Positions 38,801 to 50,322 of a DNA stretch of 64,000 bases are shown here, in pieces. Position numbers and translations under genes: made by a program. This DNA comes from Alitta virens. Taxonomy: Eukaryota > Annelida > Polychaeta > Phyllodocida > Nereididae. The stretch covers positions 38,380,253 to 38,444,252 of the forward strand of contig OW028575.1 of the NCBI GenBank assembly GCA_932294295.1, given 5' to 3'. The notes beneath the pieces are model-generated. The model was not told the origin of the DNA. It saw nothing but the letters and a program-made list of their open reading frames with translations, and searched no databases. Positions within the stretch are counted from its first letter, which is position 1. Every line of letters starts with the position of its first letter.

Positions 38801-41800
38801 CCCCCTAGCGTCTGGCTAACTTTGGTTAATCTGTCTTGTTTTCTGGGGACCATTTAGGCTTAGCTCTACTAGTGGGTGAAGGAATAAGGGAAATATATTT
38901 TAAGTTGGATTGGTAGAATAGTGAAAAGTAGAAATATTAATTTTATTAAGTCTGAATTTAGAATAGTTGATATAGGATAGTTTTTGTGTCTGTTTTTATG
39001 TATGTTGCTGTATGTTAAGTTTGTTGTTGTCATGAATAATTCTCTTTTAGTTTTTTGTTTTTTTCCCCAGGATTAGGCGGACTGGACTACACGCGGACTT
39101 CGAGATACGGGACTACACGCGGACTCATGAGTTTTCTTATATTTTGGGTTTTTTATAGTTTCCATGGGTAATTAGGTATTTATAGCGTGCATAGGGAAAC
39201 TGGCGAGCTGGCTAACTTTGGTTAATCTGTCTTGTTTTCTGGGGACCATTTAGGCTAAGCTCTACTAGTGGGTAAAGGAATAAGAGAAATATATTTTAAG
39301 TTGGATTGGTAGAATAGTGAAAAGTAGAAATATTAATTTTATTAAGTCTGAATTTAGAATAGTTGATATAGGATAGTTTTTGTGTCTGTTTTTATGTATG
39401 TTGCTGTATGTTATGTTTGTTGTTGTCATGAATAATTCTCTTTTAGTTTTTTGTTTTTTTCCACAGGATTAGGCGGACCGGACTACACGCGGACTTCGAG
39501 ATACAGGACTACACGCGGACTTTGAGATACGGGACTACACGCGGACTCATGAGTTTTCTTATATTTTGGGTTTTTTATAGTTTCCATGGGTAATTAGGTA
39601 TTTATAGCGTGCATAGGGAAACTGGCGAGCTTGCTGGAAAAATCAATTTTGGTCCGGGGCTGGGCGGCCCCCTAGCCTCTGGCTAACTTTGGTTAATCTG
39701 TCTTGTTTTCTGGGGACCATTTAGGCTTAGCTCTACTAGTGGGTAAAGGAATAAGGGAAATATATTTTAAGTTGGATTGGTAGAATAGTGAAAAGTAGAA
39801 ATATTAATTTTATTAAGTCTGAATTTAGAATAGTTGATATAGGGTAGTTTTTGTGTCTGTTTTTATGTATGTTGCTGTATGTTATGTTTGTTGTTGTCAT
39901 GAATAATTCTCTTTTAGTTTTTTGTTTTTTTCCCCAGGATTAGGCGGACCGGACTACACGCGGACTTCGAGATACGGGACTACACGCGGACTCGTGAGTT
40001 TTCTTATATTTTGGGTTTTTTATAGTTTCCATGGGTAATTAGGTATTTATAGCGTGCATAGGAAAACTGGCGAGCTTGCTGGAAAAGTCAATTTTGGTCC
40101 GGGGCTGGGCGGCCCCCTAGCCTCTGGCTAACTTTGGTTAATCTGTCTTGTTTTCTGGGGACCATTTAGGCTTAGCTCTACTAGTGGGTAAAGGAATAAG
40201 GGAAATATATTTTAAGTTGGATTGGTAGAATAGTGAAAAGTATAAATATTAATTTTATTAAGTCTGAATTTAGAATAGTTGATATAGGGTAGTTTTTGTG
40301 TCTGTTTTTATGTATGTTGCTGTATGTTATGTTTGTTGTTGTCATGAATAATTCTCTTTTAGTTTTTTGTTTTTTTCCCCAGGATTAGGCGGACCGGACT
40401 ACACGCGGACTTCGAGATACGGGACTACACGCGGACTCATGAGTTTTCTTATATTTTGGGTTTTTTATAGTTTCCATGGGTAATTAGGTATTTATAGCGT
40501 GCATAGGGAAACTGGCGAGCTTGCTGGAAAAGTCAATTTTGGTCCGGGGCTGGGCGGCCCCCTAGCCTCTGGCTAACTTTGGTTAATCTGTCTTGTTTTC
40601 TGGGGACCATTTAGGCTTAGCTCTACTAGTGGGTAAAGGAATAAGGGAAATATATTTTAAGTTGGATTGGTAGAATAGTGAAAAGTAGAAATATTAATTT
40701 TATTAAGTCTGAATTTAGAATAGTTGATATAGGATAGTTTTTGTGTCTGTTTTTATGTATGTTGCTGTATGTTAAGTTTGTTGTTGTCATGAATAATTCT
40801 CTTTTAGTTTTTTGTTTTTTTCCACAGGATTAGGCGGACCGGACTACACGCGGACTTCGAGATACGGGACTACACGCGGACTTCGAGATACGGGACTACA
40901 CGCGGACTCATGAGTTTTCTGATATTTTGGGTTTTTTATAGTTTCCATGGGTAATTAGGTTTTTATAGCGTGCATAGGAAAACTGGCGAGCTGGCTAACT
41001 TTGGTTAATCTGTCTTGTTTTCTGGGGACCATTTAGGCTTAGCTCTACTAGTGGGTAAAGGAATAAGGGAAATATATTTTAAGTTGGATTGGTAGAATAG
41101 TGAAAAGTAGAAATATCAATTTTATGAAGTCTGAATTTAGAATAGTTGATATAGGATAGTTTTTGTGTCTGTTTTTATGTATGTTGCTGTATGTTATGTT
41201 TGTTGTTGTCATGAATAATTCTCTTTTAGTTTTTTGTTTTTTTCCCCAGGATTAGGCGGACCGGACTACACGCGGACTTCGAGATACGGGACTACACGCG
41301 GACTCATGAGTTTTCTTATATTTTGGGTTTTTTATAGTTTCCATGGGTAATTAGGTATTTATAGCGTGCATAGGGAAACTGGCGAGCTTGCTGGAAAACT
41401 CAATTTTGGTCCGGGGCTGGGCTGCCCCCTAGCGTCTGGCTAACTTTGGTTAATCTGTCTTGTTTTCTGGGGACCATTTAGGCTTAGCTCTACTAGTGGG
41501 TGAAGGAATAAGGGAAATATATTTTAAGTTGGATTGGTAGAATAGTGAAAAGTAGAAATATTAATTTTATTAAGTCTGAATTTAGAATAGTTGATATAGG
41601 ATAGTTTTTGTGTCTGTTTTTATGTATGTTGCTGTATGTTAAGTTTGTTGTTGTCATGAATAATTCTCTTTTAGTTTTTTGTTTTTTTCCCCAGGATTAG
41701 GCGGACCGGACTACACGCGGACTTCGAGATACGGGACTACACGCGGACTCATGAGTTTTCTTATATTTTGGGTTTTTTATAGTTTCCATGGGTAATTAGG

Positions 41801-44800
41801 TATTTATAGCGTGCATAGGGAAACTGGCGAGCTGGCTAACTTTGGTTAATCTGTCTTGTTTTCTGGGGACCATTTAGGCTTAGCTCTACTAGTGGGTAAA
41901 GGAATAAGGGAAATATATTTTAAGTTGGAATGGTAGAATAGTGAAAAGTAGAAATATTAATTTTATTAAGTCTGAATTTAGAATAGTTGATATAGGATAG
42001 TTTTTGTGTCTGTTTTTATGTATGTTGCTGTATGTTATGTTTGTTGTTGTCATGAATAATTCTCTTTTAGTTTTTTGTTTTTTTCCACAGGATTAGGCGG
42101 ACCGGACTACACGCGGACTTCGAGATACGGGACTACACGCGGACTTCGAGATACGGGACTACACGCGGACTTCGAGATACGGGACTACACACGGACTCAT
42201 GAGTTTTCTTATATTTTGGGTTTTTTATAGTTTCCATGGGTAATTAGGTTTTTATAGCGTGCATAGGAAAACTGGCGAGCTGGCTAACTTTGGTTAATCT
42301 GTCTTGTTTTCTGGGGACCATTTAGGCTTAGCTCTACTAGTGGGTAAAGGAATAAGGGAAATATATTTTAAGTTGGATTGGTAGAATAGTGAAAAGTAGA
42401 AATATTAATTTTATTAAGTCTGAATTTAGAATAGTTGATATAGGATAGTTTTTGTGTCTGTTTTTATGTATGTTGCTGTATGTTATGTTTGTTGTTGTCA
42501 TGAATAATTCTCTTTTAGTTTTTTGTTTTTTTCCCCAGGATTAGGCGGACCGGACTACACGCAGACTTCGAGATACGGGACTACACGCGGACTCATGAGT
42601 TTTCTTATATTTTGGGTTTTTTATAGTTTCCATGGGTAATTAGGTATTTATAGCGTGCATAGGAAAACTGGCGAGCTGGCTAACTTTGGTTAATCTGTCT
42701 TGTTTTCTGGGGACCATTTAGGCTTAGCTCTACTAGTGGGTAAAGGAATAAGGGAAATATATTTTAAGTTGGATTGGTAGAATAGTGAAAAGTAGAAATA
42801 TTAATTTTATTAAGTCTGAATTTAGAATAGTTGATATAGGATAGTTTTGGTGTCTGTTTTTATGTATGTTGCTGTATTTTATGTTTGTTGTTGTCATGAA
42901 TAATTCTCTTTTAGTTTTTTGTTTTTTTCCACAGGATTAGGCGGACCGGACTACACGCGGACTTCGAGATACGGGACTACACGCGGACTCGTGAGTTTTC
43001 TTATATTTTGGGTTTTTTATAGTTTCCATGGGTAATTAGGTATTTATAGCGTGCATAGGGAAACTGGCGAGCTTGCTGGAAAACTCAATTTTGGTCCGGG
43101 GCTGGGCTGCCCCCTAGCGTCTGGCTAACTTTGGTTAATCTGTCTTGTTTTCTGGGGACCATTTAGGCTTAGCTCTACTAGTGGGTAAAGGAATAAGGGA
43201 AATATATTTTAAGTTGGATTGGTAGAATAGTGAAAAGTAGAAATATCAATTTTATTAAGTCTGAATTTAGAATAGTTGATATAGGATAGTTTTTGTGTCT
43301 GTTTTTATGTATGTTGCTGTATGTTATGTTTGTTGTTGTCATGAATAATTCTCTTTTAGTTTTTTGTTTTTTTCCCCAGGATTAGGCGGACCGGACTACA
43401 CGCGGACTTCGAGATACGGGACTACACGCGGACTCATGAGTTTTCTTATATTTTGGGTTTTTTATAGTTTCCATGGGTAATTAGGTATTTATAGCGTGCA
43501 TAGGGAAACTGGCGAGCTTGCTGGAAAAGTCAATTTTGGTCGGGGGCTGGGCGGCCCCCTAGCCTCTGGCTAACTTTGGTTAATCTGTCTTGTTTTCTGA
43601 GGACCATTTAGGCTTAGCTCTACTAGTGGGTAAAGGAATAAGGGAAATATATTTTAAGTTGGATTGGTAGAATAGTGAAAAGTAGAAATATTAATTTTAT
43701 TAAGTCTGAATTTAGAATAGTTGATATAGGATAGTTTTTGTGTCTGTTTTTATGTATGTTGCTGTATGTTATGTTTGTTGTTGTCATGAATAATTCCCTT
43801 TTAGTTTTTTGTTTTTTTCCCCAGGATTAGGGGGACTGGACTACACGCGGACTTCGAGATACGGGACTACACGCGGACTCATGAGTTTTCTTATATTTTG
43901 GGTTTTTTATAGTTTCCATGGGTAATTAGGTATTTATAGCGTGCATAGGAAAACTGGCGAGCTGGCTAACTTTGGTTAATCTGTCTTGTTTTCTTGGGAC
44001 CATTTAGGCTTAGCTCTACTAGTGGGTAAAGGAATAAGAGAAATATATTTTAAGTTGGATTGGTAGAATAGTGAAAAGTAGAAATATTAATATTATTAAG
44101 TCTGAATTTAGAATAGTTGATATAGGATAGTTTTTGTGTCTGTTTTTATGTATGTTGCTGTATGTTATGTTTGTTGTTGTCATGAATAATTCTCTTTTAG
44201 TTTTTTGTTTTTTTCCACAGGATTAGGCGGACCGGACTACACGCGGACTTCGAGATACGGGACTACACGCGGACTCGTGAGTTTTCTTATATTTTGGGTT
44301 TTTTATAGTTTCCATGGGTAATTAGGTATTTATAGCGTGCATAGGGAAACTGGCGAGCTTGCTGGAAAAGTCAATTTTGGTCCGGGGCTGGGCTGCCCCC
44401 TAGCGTCTGGCTAACTTTGGTTAATCTGTCTTGTTTTCTGGGGACCATTTAGGCTTAGCTCTACTAGTGGGTGAAGGAATAAGGGAAATATATTTTAAGT
44501 TGGATTGGTAGAATAGTGAAAAGTAGAAATATTAATTTTATTAAGTCTGAATTTAGAATAGTTGATATAGGATAGTTTTTGTGTCTGTTTTTATGTATGT
44601 TGCTGTATGTTAAGTTTGTTGTTGTCATGAATAATTCTCTTTTAGTTTTTTGTTTTTTTCCCCAGGATTAGGCGGACCGGACTACACGCGGACTTCGAGA
44701 TACGGGACTACACGCGGACTCATGAGTTTTCTTATATTTTGGGTTTTTTATAGTTTCCATGGGTAATTAGGTATTTATAGCGTGCATAGGGAAACTGGCG

Positions 44801-47129
44801 AGCTGGCTAACTTTGGTTAATCTGTCTTGTTTTCTGGGGACCATTTAGGCTTAGCTCTACTAGTGGGTAAAGGAATAAGGGAAATATATTTTAAGTTGGA
44901 ATGGTAGAATAGTGAAAAGTAGAAATATTAATTTTATTAAGTCTGAATTTAGAATAGTTGATATAGGATACTTTTTGTGTCTGTTTTTATGTATGTTGCT
45001 GTATGTTATGTTTGTTGTTGTCATGAATAATTCTCTTTTAGTTTTTTGTTTTTTTCCACAGGATTAGGCGGACCGGACTACACGCGGACTTCGAGATACG
45101 GGACTACACGCGGACTTCGAGATACGGGACTACACGCGGACTCATGAGTTTTCTTATATTTTGGGTTTTTTATAGTTTCCATGGGTAATTAGGTTTTTAT
45201 AGCGTGCATAGGAAAACTGGCGAGCTGGCTAACTTTGGTTAATCTGTCTTGTTTTCTGGGGACCATTTAGGCTTAGCTCTACTAGTGGGTAAAGGAATAA
45301 GGGAAATATATTTTAAGTTGGATTGGTAGAATAGTGAAAAGTAGAAATATTAATTTTATTAAGTCTGAATTTAGAATAGTTGATATAGGATAGTTTTTGT
45401 GTCTGTTTTTATGTATGTTGCTGTATGTTATGTTTGTTGTTGTCATGAATAATTCTCTTTTAGTTTTTTGTTTTTTTCCCCAGGATTAGGCGGACCGGAC
45501 TACACGCAGACTTCGAGATACGGGACTACACGCGGACTCATGAGTTTTCTTTTATTTTGGGTTTTTTATAGTTTCCATGGGTAATTAGGTATTTATAGCG
45601 TGCATAGGAAAACTGGCGAGCTGGCTAACTTTGGTTAATCTGTCTTGTTTTCTGGGGACCATTTAGGCTTAGCTCTACTAGTGGGTAAAGGAATAAGGGA
45701 AATATATTTTAAGTTGGATTGGTAGAATAGTGAAAAGTAGAAATATTAATTTTATTAAGTCTGAATTTAGAATAGTTGATATAGGATAGTTTTGGTGTCT
45801 GTTTTTATGTATGTTGCTGTATTTTATGTTTGTTGTTGTCATGAATAATTCTCTTTTAGTTTTTTGTTTTTTTCCCCAGGATTAGGCGGACCGGACTACA
45901 CGCGGACTTCGAGATACGGGACTACACGCGGACTCATGAGTTTTCTTATATTTTGGGTTTTTTATAGTTTCCATGGGTAATTAGGTATTTATAGCGTGCA
46001 TAGGGAAACTGGCGAGCTGGCTAACTTTGGTTAATCTGTCTTGTTTTCTGGGGACCATTTAGGCTTAGCTCTACTAGTGGGTAAAGGAATAAGGGAAATA
46101 TATTTTAAGTTGGAATGGTAGAATAGTGAAAAGTAGAAATATTAATTTTATTAAGTCTGAATTTAGAATAGTTGATATAGGATAGTTTTTGTGTCTGTTT
46201 TTATGTATGTTGCTGTATGTTATGTTTGTTGTTGTCATGAATAATTCTCTTTTAGTTTTTTGTTTTTTTCCACAGGATTAGGCGGACCGGACTACACGCG
46301 GACTTCGAGATACGGGACTACACGCGGACTTCGAGATACGGGACTACACGCGGACTCATGAGTTTTCTTATATTTTGGGTTTTTTATAGTTTCCATGGGT
46401 AATTAGGTTTTTATAGCGTGCATAGGAAAACTGGCGAGCTGGCTAACTTTGGTTAATCTGTCTTGTTTTCTGGGGACCATTTAGGCTTAGCTCTACTAGT
46501 GGGTAAAGGAATAAGGGAAATATATTTTAAGTTGGATTGGTAGAATAGTGAAAAGTAGAACTATTAATTTTATTAAGTCTGAATTTAGAATAGTTGATAT
46601 AGGATAGTTTTTGTGTCTGTTTTTATGTATGTTGCTGTATGTTATGTTTGTTGTTGTCATGAATAATTCTCTTTTAGTTTTTTGTTTTTTTTCCCCAGGA
46701 TTAGGCGGACCGGACTACACGCGGACTTCGAGATACGGGACTACACGCGGACTCATGAGTTTTCTTATATTTTGGGTTTTTTATAGTTTCCATGGGTAAT
46801 TAGGTATTTATAGCGTGCATAGGGAAACTGGCGAGCTTGCTGGAAAAATCAATTTTGGTCCGGGGCTGGGCGGCCCCCTAGCCTCTGGCTAACTTTGGTT
46901 AATCTGTCTTGTTTTCTGGGGACCATTTAGGCTTAGCTCTACTAGTGGGTAAAGGAATAAGGGAAATATATTTTAAGTTGGATTGGTAGAATAGTGAAAA
47001 GTAGAAATATTAATTTTATTAAGTCGGAATTTAGAATAGTTGATATAGGATAGTTTTTGTGTCTGTTTTTATGTATGTTGCTGTATGTTATGTTTGTTGT
47101 TGTCATGAATAATTGTCAGATCTCAGGTT

Positions 47130-47292
47130 TCAGAAGTAGTAGGACAACCAGTACGATGACGGCACCACGAGGACCATGATGACGGCACCATGATGACGGC
47201 ACCATGATGACGGCACCAAGATGACCATGATGACGGCACCATGATGACGGCACCACGATGACGGCACCACGATGACGGCACCACAAGGACAA
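47130..47292 (+). repeat. 15-bp minisatellite at right edge of array
   Basis: About nine imperfect copies of GATGACGGCACCACG follow CTCAGGTTTCAG, a weak acceptor-like sequence, at the place where the last array unit should enter its 26-bp block. Array homology stops at 47,115. It parallels the 21-bp block on the left edge. Confidence 0.85.
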
Positions 47293-47960
47293 CAGGACAC
47301 CCCTCTCAAAATTGTGTAGAGCCCCATCCTATATATATATACATATCTATCTTTTATAGTAATGTTGTAAGTAAGCTTAGTATAATGCAAAACAAAATTC
47401 TTAAACACCTTTGGCATAAGCACTAAGCAGTGCTTTTAGTGTTATCGGCCTTAGAGTGCCTTAACTTTATATAGTGGTAAAAATTAATTGGTAATTTAAC
47501 CCTAGAGAGTAGGACGGTTTTAGTATTGGTGGTAGTGTATAGTAGTGTGTAGTAGTGTATTTACTGTAGTAGTGTTGTGTAGTAGCATTATGTGGTTCTT
47601 AGGTCTTCTCGTTAAGATTTAGATATAGCCTTGATAGTCTTGTTTGCCTTCTAACCTTATTAGTCGAATTGGGGTGACTGGGAATGGATTATTGTACATT
47701 TTCCTTTTTTTGCTGTCCTGCTCTCTTTAACTTCGCCAGCAATTTCAACATAGGCTGTTGAATTAGATACCGTTGTAGCACGGTCTTTAGTTCAACTAAC
47801 CAGACTTTCTGGCCAAATAAAAACCACTTTTGGCTTGTGGTGTTAGATAGCTGTGGCATCTCACGGCTTTAGGTGTAGTTAGGACTAGGTCAAAACTGCA
47901 GGCCTTGACGCGGCGACCTAGCTTAGTTCTGCATTGTCATACATTATCAAGTCTGTCCTG
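47293..47960. other. Non-coding, short GTAGTAGTGT repeat
   Basis: A TA-rich stretch near 47,330 and an irregular GTAGTAGTGT repeat at about 47,525-47,590. No supported gene. Confidence 0.5.
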
Positions 47961-48226
47961 CATTGCTTAATTTTTCCCGTAAGTAATGCAAATTTTTGCA
48001 ATTTGTGACGTGATTTTGCCTGGCATTGCTGAATGACAAATTGCAGTCATATCTTGCAGTTTTTTAGCCTGATCATAATGTAGTGCCTCAATTGCACAAT
48101 GCCTAATTTTTCTTTCCATTTGCAGAACTGAAACTGATATGATGCCCAGGTTGAATGCTGACTTAGATGGTTCCCCTGATTCCAAATGGAAAGTATAGAA
48201 CTCCTCACCCAATTGATATACTATGT
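47961..48226 (+). repeat. Left copy of duplicated exon-like host segment
   Basis: Matches 55,865-56,160 across the transposon: both contain GTGATTTTGC(A/C)TGG, TTGCAGT, GCACAATGCCTAATTT and an acceptor TTGCAG followed by AACTG...AACTGATATG. The exon-like part starts at 48,126. Its reading frame differs from that of the right copy, with a stop in the right copy's frame, so it appears to be the decayed copy. With the 7.5-kb insertion removed, the two copies lie about 390 bp apart. Confidence 0.7.
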
Positions 48227-48230
48227 TTAA
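48227..48230. repeat. TTAA target-site duplication, left
   Basis: TTAA immediately outside the left inverted repeat, matched by TTAA at 55,737-55,740. Confidence 0.85.
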
Positions 48231-48250
48231 AGGTCATGGGCAATCAAAAT
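48231..48250 (+). repeat. Terminal inverted repeat, left
   Basis: Sequence AGGTCATGGGCAATCAAAAT, an exact reverse complement of 55,717-55,736. It is preceded directly by TTAA. Confidence 0.92.
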
Positions 48251-48435
48251 CATACTTTTGCCGAAAATGTTCTTATCAGATAGATTAAAGTGTATTAAAA
48301 AGGTCTGCAGAAAAAAAAACGAACTTAATGTATATGTTACAAACAAAAAACGAAGTTTGCCGCACTCCCGCGCATTTCGCGTATGTCAGGATCGAAAAGT
48401 GGTAGTTCCTCTACCTGCCACCAGGGCCGTGCGTG

Positions 48436-48454
48436 TGACGTCAGAGTTGCTGTT
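48436..48454 (+). promoter_or_regulatory. Subterminal repeat with CRE palindrome, left promoter
   Basis: TGACGTCAGAGTTGCTGTT lies 17 bp upstream of the ballast gene ATG. An exact inverted copy lies at 55,538-55,556 upstream of the transposase ATG. It contains the full CRE TGACGTCA (CREB/ATF site). Position suggests a core promoter element shared by both genes, or a subterminal transposase site; function is inferred. Confidence 0.65.
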
Positions 48455-48471
48455 CTTGAGTGGCATTCAGC

Positions 48472-50322
48472 ATGGACAACCCTGGGAGTCTGGATGAGTT
48501 TAATGAACTGGACGAAATTGTGACCCCCAGACCAAGGATATTTGAACCATATGCATTAGATCCTATTCCAAATAATCCTAACAGGCTTAGGGATGCATTT
48601 TTACCTGATGACAGTTCAGAATTTAGCAGCCTAGAGGATGTAAATGACAGTGACAGTTCCAGTGATGATGATCATCAAGAGCCACTTCAGACAGAAAGAG
48701 CTGAGTTACAAGACTGGTGAGTGCAATTTTGTATTGATATCCTTGCTGTGGTTTCAATAAATACTATACAATTGGTTTTTTTTTGTTGACATGAGATAGC
48801 TTATTCATATTCATGACTTAGTATACATGTGTATAGAGAATAACCTAAAAAACAGTTGTGGAACCTAGCAATATAACAAAATGTAAACTTATAAAAGGGT
48901 CAGTAGTAGTGTTGTATTTATAATAATTATCTAATAATATAATAATAATTAAACAATAATAATATATATATGTATACCATTAAAAAGCGAAAACATAGTC
49001 ATACATTAAACGCACTGAGAAGTAAAAAAGAGAAAAATTAATTTTAAAAAGTGGCATTAAAAAGCCATTTTTAAAAGTTCTCAGAAAATCTTTAAAGTCT
49101 CTCCAGAGATAATAGTAGAATTAGTAGAATCCATAAATAGTAGGCTATTTTAGTAGCAGTTTGAAATTTTTCAAATATTCTGTTTTTACAAATTTTGCAT
49201 TGATGCTGTAACCAGGATGAAACACATTAACATAGTTTCATGCACATATTGCATTTCTTATTGATATCCTCTGAGTTACTGATAATACACAATTGTATAC
49301 CATTTCTTAGAGTTGAAACAAAGGCAATTTGAAATGCCCCCTTTTCATAAAAGGTTATGATTACATCATTAGTTGATTATCAAAGAGGGTTCATTCCAGT
49401 TCAATGCTCCTGACCACTGAGGCATGTCACCTTTTTACTTGCTAATTGCTTGCAGACCCCCCAGATGAATGTGAAGATGATCATCAATATTAAAATTCAA
49501 TGCCAGCATGTAATAGCCAATTAATACAAATATTCCAAAATTATATCATAGCTTAGTGTTGGCTATGAAAACACTAATCATAATTTAAGATATGAAAGCA
49601 ATATATAAAATAAAAGAATAAGAAGCATAAAACTTGTGACAACATAATGTGTTTATCTTGAACTTTTCACACCTTTTGAATGATCAGGGGAGGATCCAGA
49701 ATTTTTTTTTTAGATATGTACCACTTAAATCAAAATGTATTAGACCAAAGGGGGAGGGGGTTTAAACTGAAGCAATGACTGATATAAATAAACCTATGGC
49801 GAAGTGACTTCACTTTCAAACGGGATCCAACTGCCTGTTCAATCTCCCTTTATGCCATCCAGTTAATTATAAATGATCTTTATTTTCATTTTCAGGTGTT
49901 CATGTGAGCAGTGCAGCACCATGCCCACAGAATTAGAAGATGTCTGCTGTCACCACTACAGCCAAACTAGGGTTAGGATGGGCCTAACTGACAAACCAAG
50001 GCATGAAAGATCCAGGGACCTGACACGACTGGAAGCTCCTGTCCAGTGCATCACAAGCCACCCAGGGTTTCATGACATTTGCCTCAGTCAATGGACCCTA
50101 GAGTATGAGGCATACCAGTATGTGGAGCAGGAAGGCAGAGTGGGAGATGACCAACCCGTTAACGTGTTGATGAGGCACCTGGCCTATAGACGCTTCGTAA
50201 GATGGGTCTTTGGAAAAATAGGCCGGCATAACAGGATCACCATCCCCTCCTGTGTGGTCAACAAAATTAGGAACACTTATGCGTCTGATGTTTATGTGGG
50301 ATTTCGATTCCCTGTGTACTGA
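48472..50322 (+). CDS. P2X7 ballast-domain protein (transposon-encoded), 2 exons
   Basis: Exons 48,472-48,716 and 49,896-50,322 (donor CTG|GTGAGT, acceptor TTTTCAG) join in frame to 223 residues. Residues 1-81 are acidic and serine-rich with no known fold. Residues 82-223 resemble the cytosolic C-terminal ballast domain of the vertebrate ATP-gated channel P2X7. A cysteine cluster WCSCEQC...CC (C83, C85, C88, C99, C100) matches its zinc site. The C-terminal block (172-223) has LMRHLAYRRFVRWVFG, then IPSC (198-201), and ends GFRFPVY. There are no transmembrane helices or P2X ectodomain, so it is a free ballast protein. Vertebrate P2X7 uses this domain for zinc and guanine-nucleotide binding; here the role is unknown, perhaps DNA or partner binding for transposition. 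The ATG at 48,472 is the first in frame; upstream GTG readings are ignored. It converges on the transposase gene inside shared inverted repeats. Confidence 0.88.
48717..49895 (+). other. Intron of the ballast-domain gene
   Basis: A 1,179-bp AT-rich intron with GTGAGT donor and TTTTCATTTTCAG acceptor. I see no gene or element inside it. Confidence 0.8.

Larger units (their letters stand above)
17111..47115 (+). repeat. 30-kb macrosatellite, about 67 units of 396-500 bp
   Basis: Head-to-tail units are recognisable by the junction TTTTCCCCAGGATTAGGCGG or its CCACAG variant; I counted about 67 junctions from 17,540 to 46,697, mean spacing near 438 bp. Each unit has an AT-rich body (shared words GCTCTACTAGTGGGTAAAGG, TTGATATAGGATAGTTTTTG, GTTGTTGTCATGAATAATTC), a polypyrimidine/CAG acceptor-like site, and 2-5 copies of a CpG-rich 26-bp minisatellite ending GCGGACTCATGAGTTTTC. 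Length classes of 396, 422, 445-449, 471 and 497 bp arise from adding 26-bp copies and from presence or absence of a GC-rich insert of about 50 bp. The exon-like segment is 56+26n bp, so it is not kept in one phase and conserved protein coding is unlikely. The final unit breaks off after CATGAATAATT at 47,115. Confidence 0.95.

Noticed and set aside
17527..46799. Many open frames in the array with repeats such as DYTRTSRYGTTRGL, including 62-residue hydrophobic ones, as real genes
   Set aside because: They arise from the 26-bp repeat, which cycles frames, and from reading through the T-rich acceptor tract. The frame depends on T-run length and 26-bp copy number, which vary between units, so no protein is conserved.
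17111..47115. CRISPR array or tandem gene cluster
   Set aside because: Units are 400-500 bp with no unique spacers and no cas genes, and the context is a spliced metazoan genome.
48460..48471. Earlier start of the ballast protein at 48,460
   Set aside because: The codon there is GTG, not ATG; the first in-frame ATG is 48,472.
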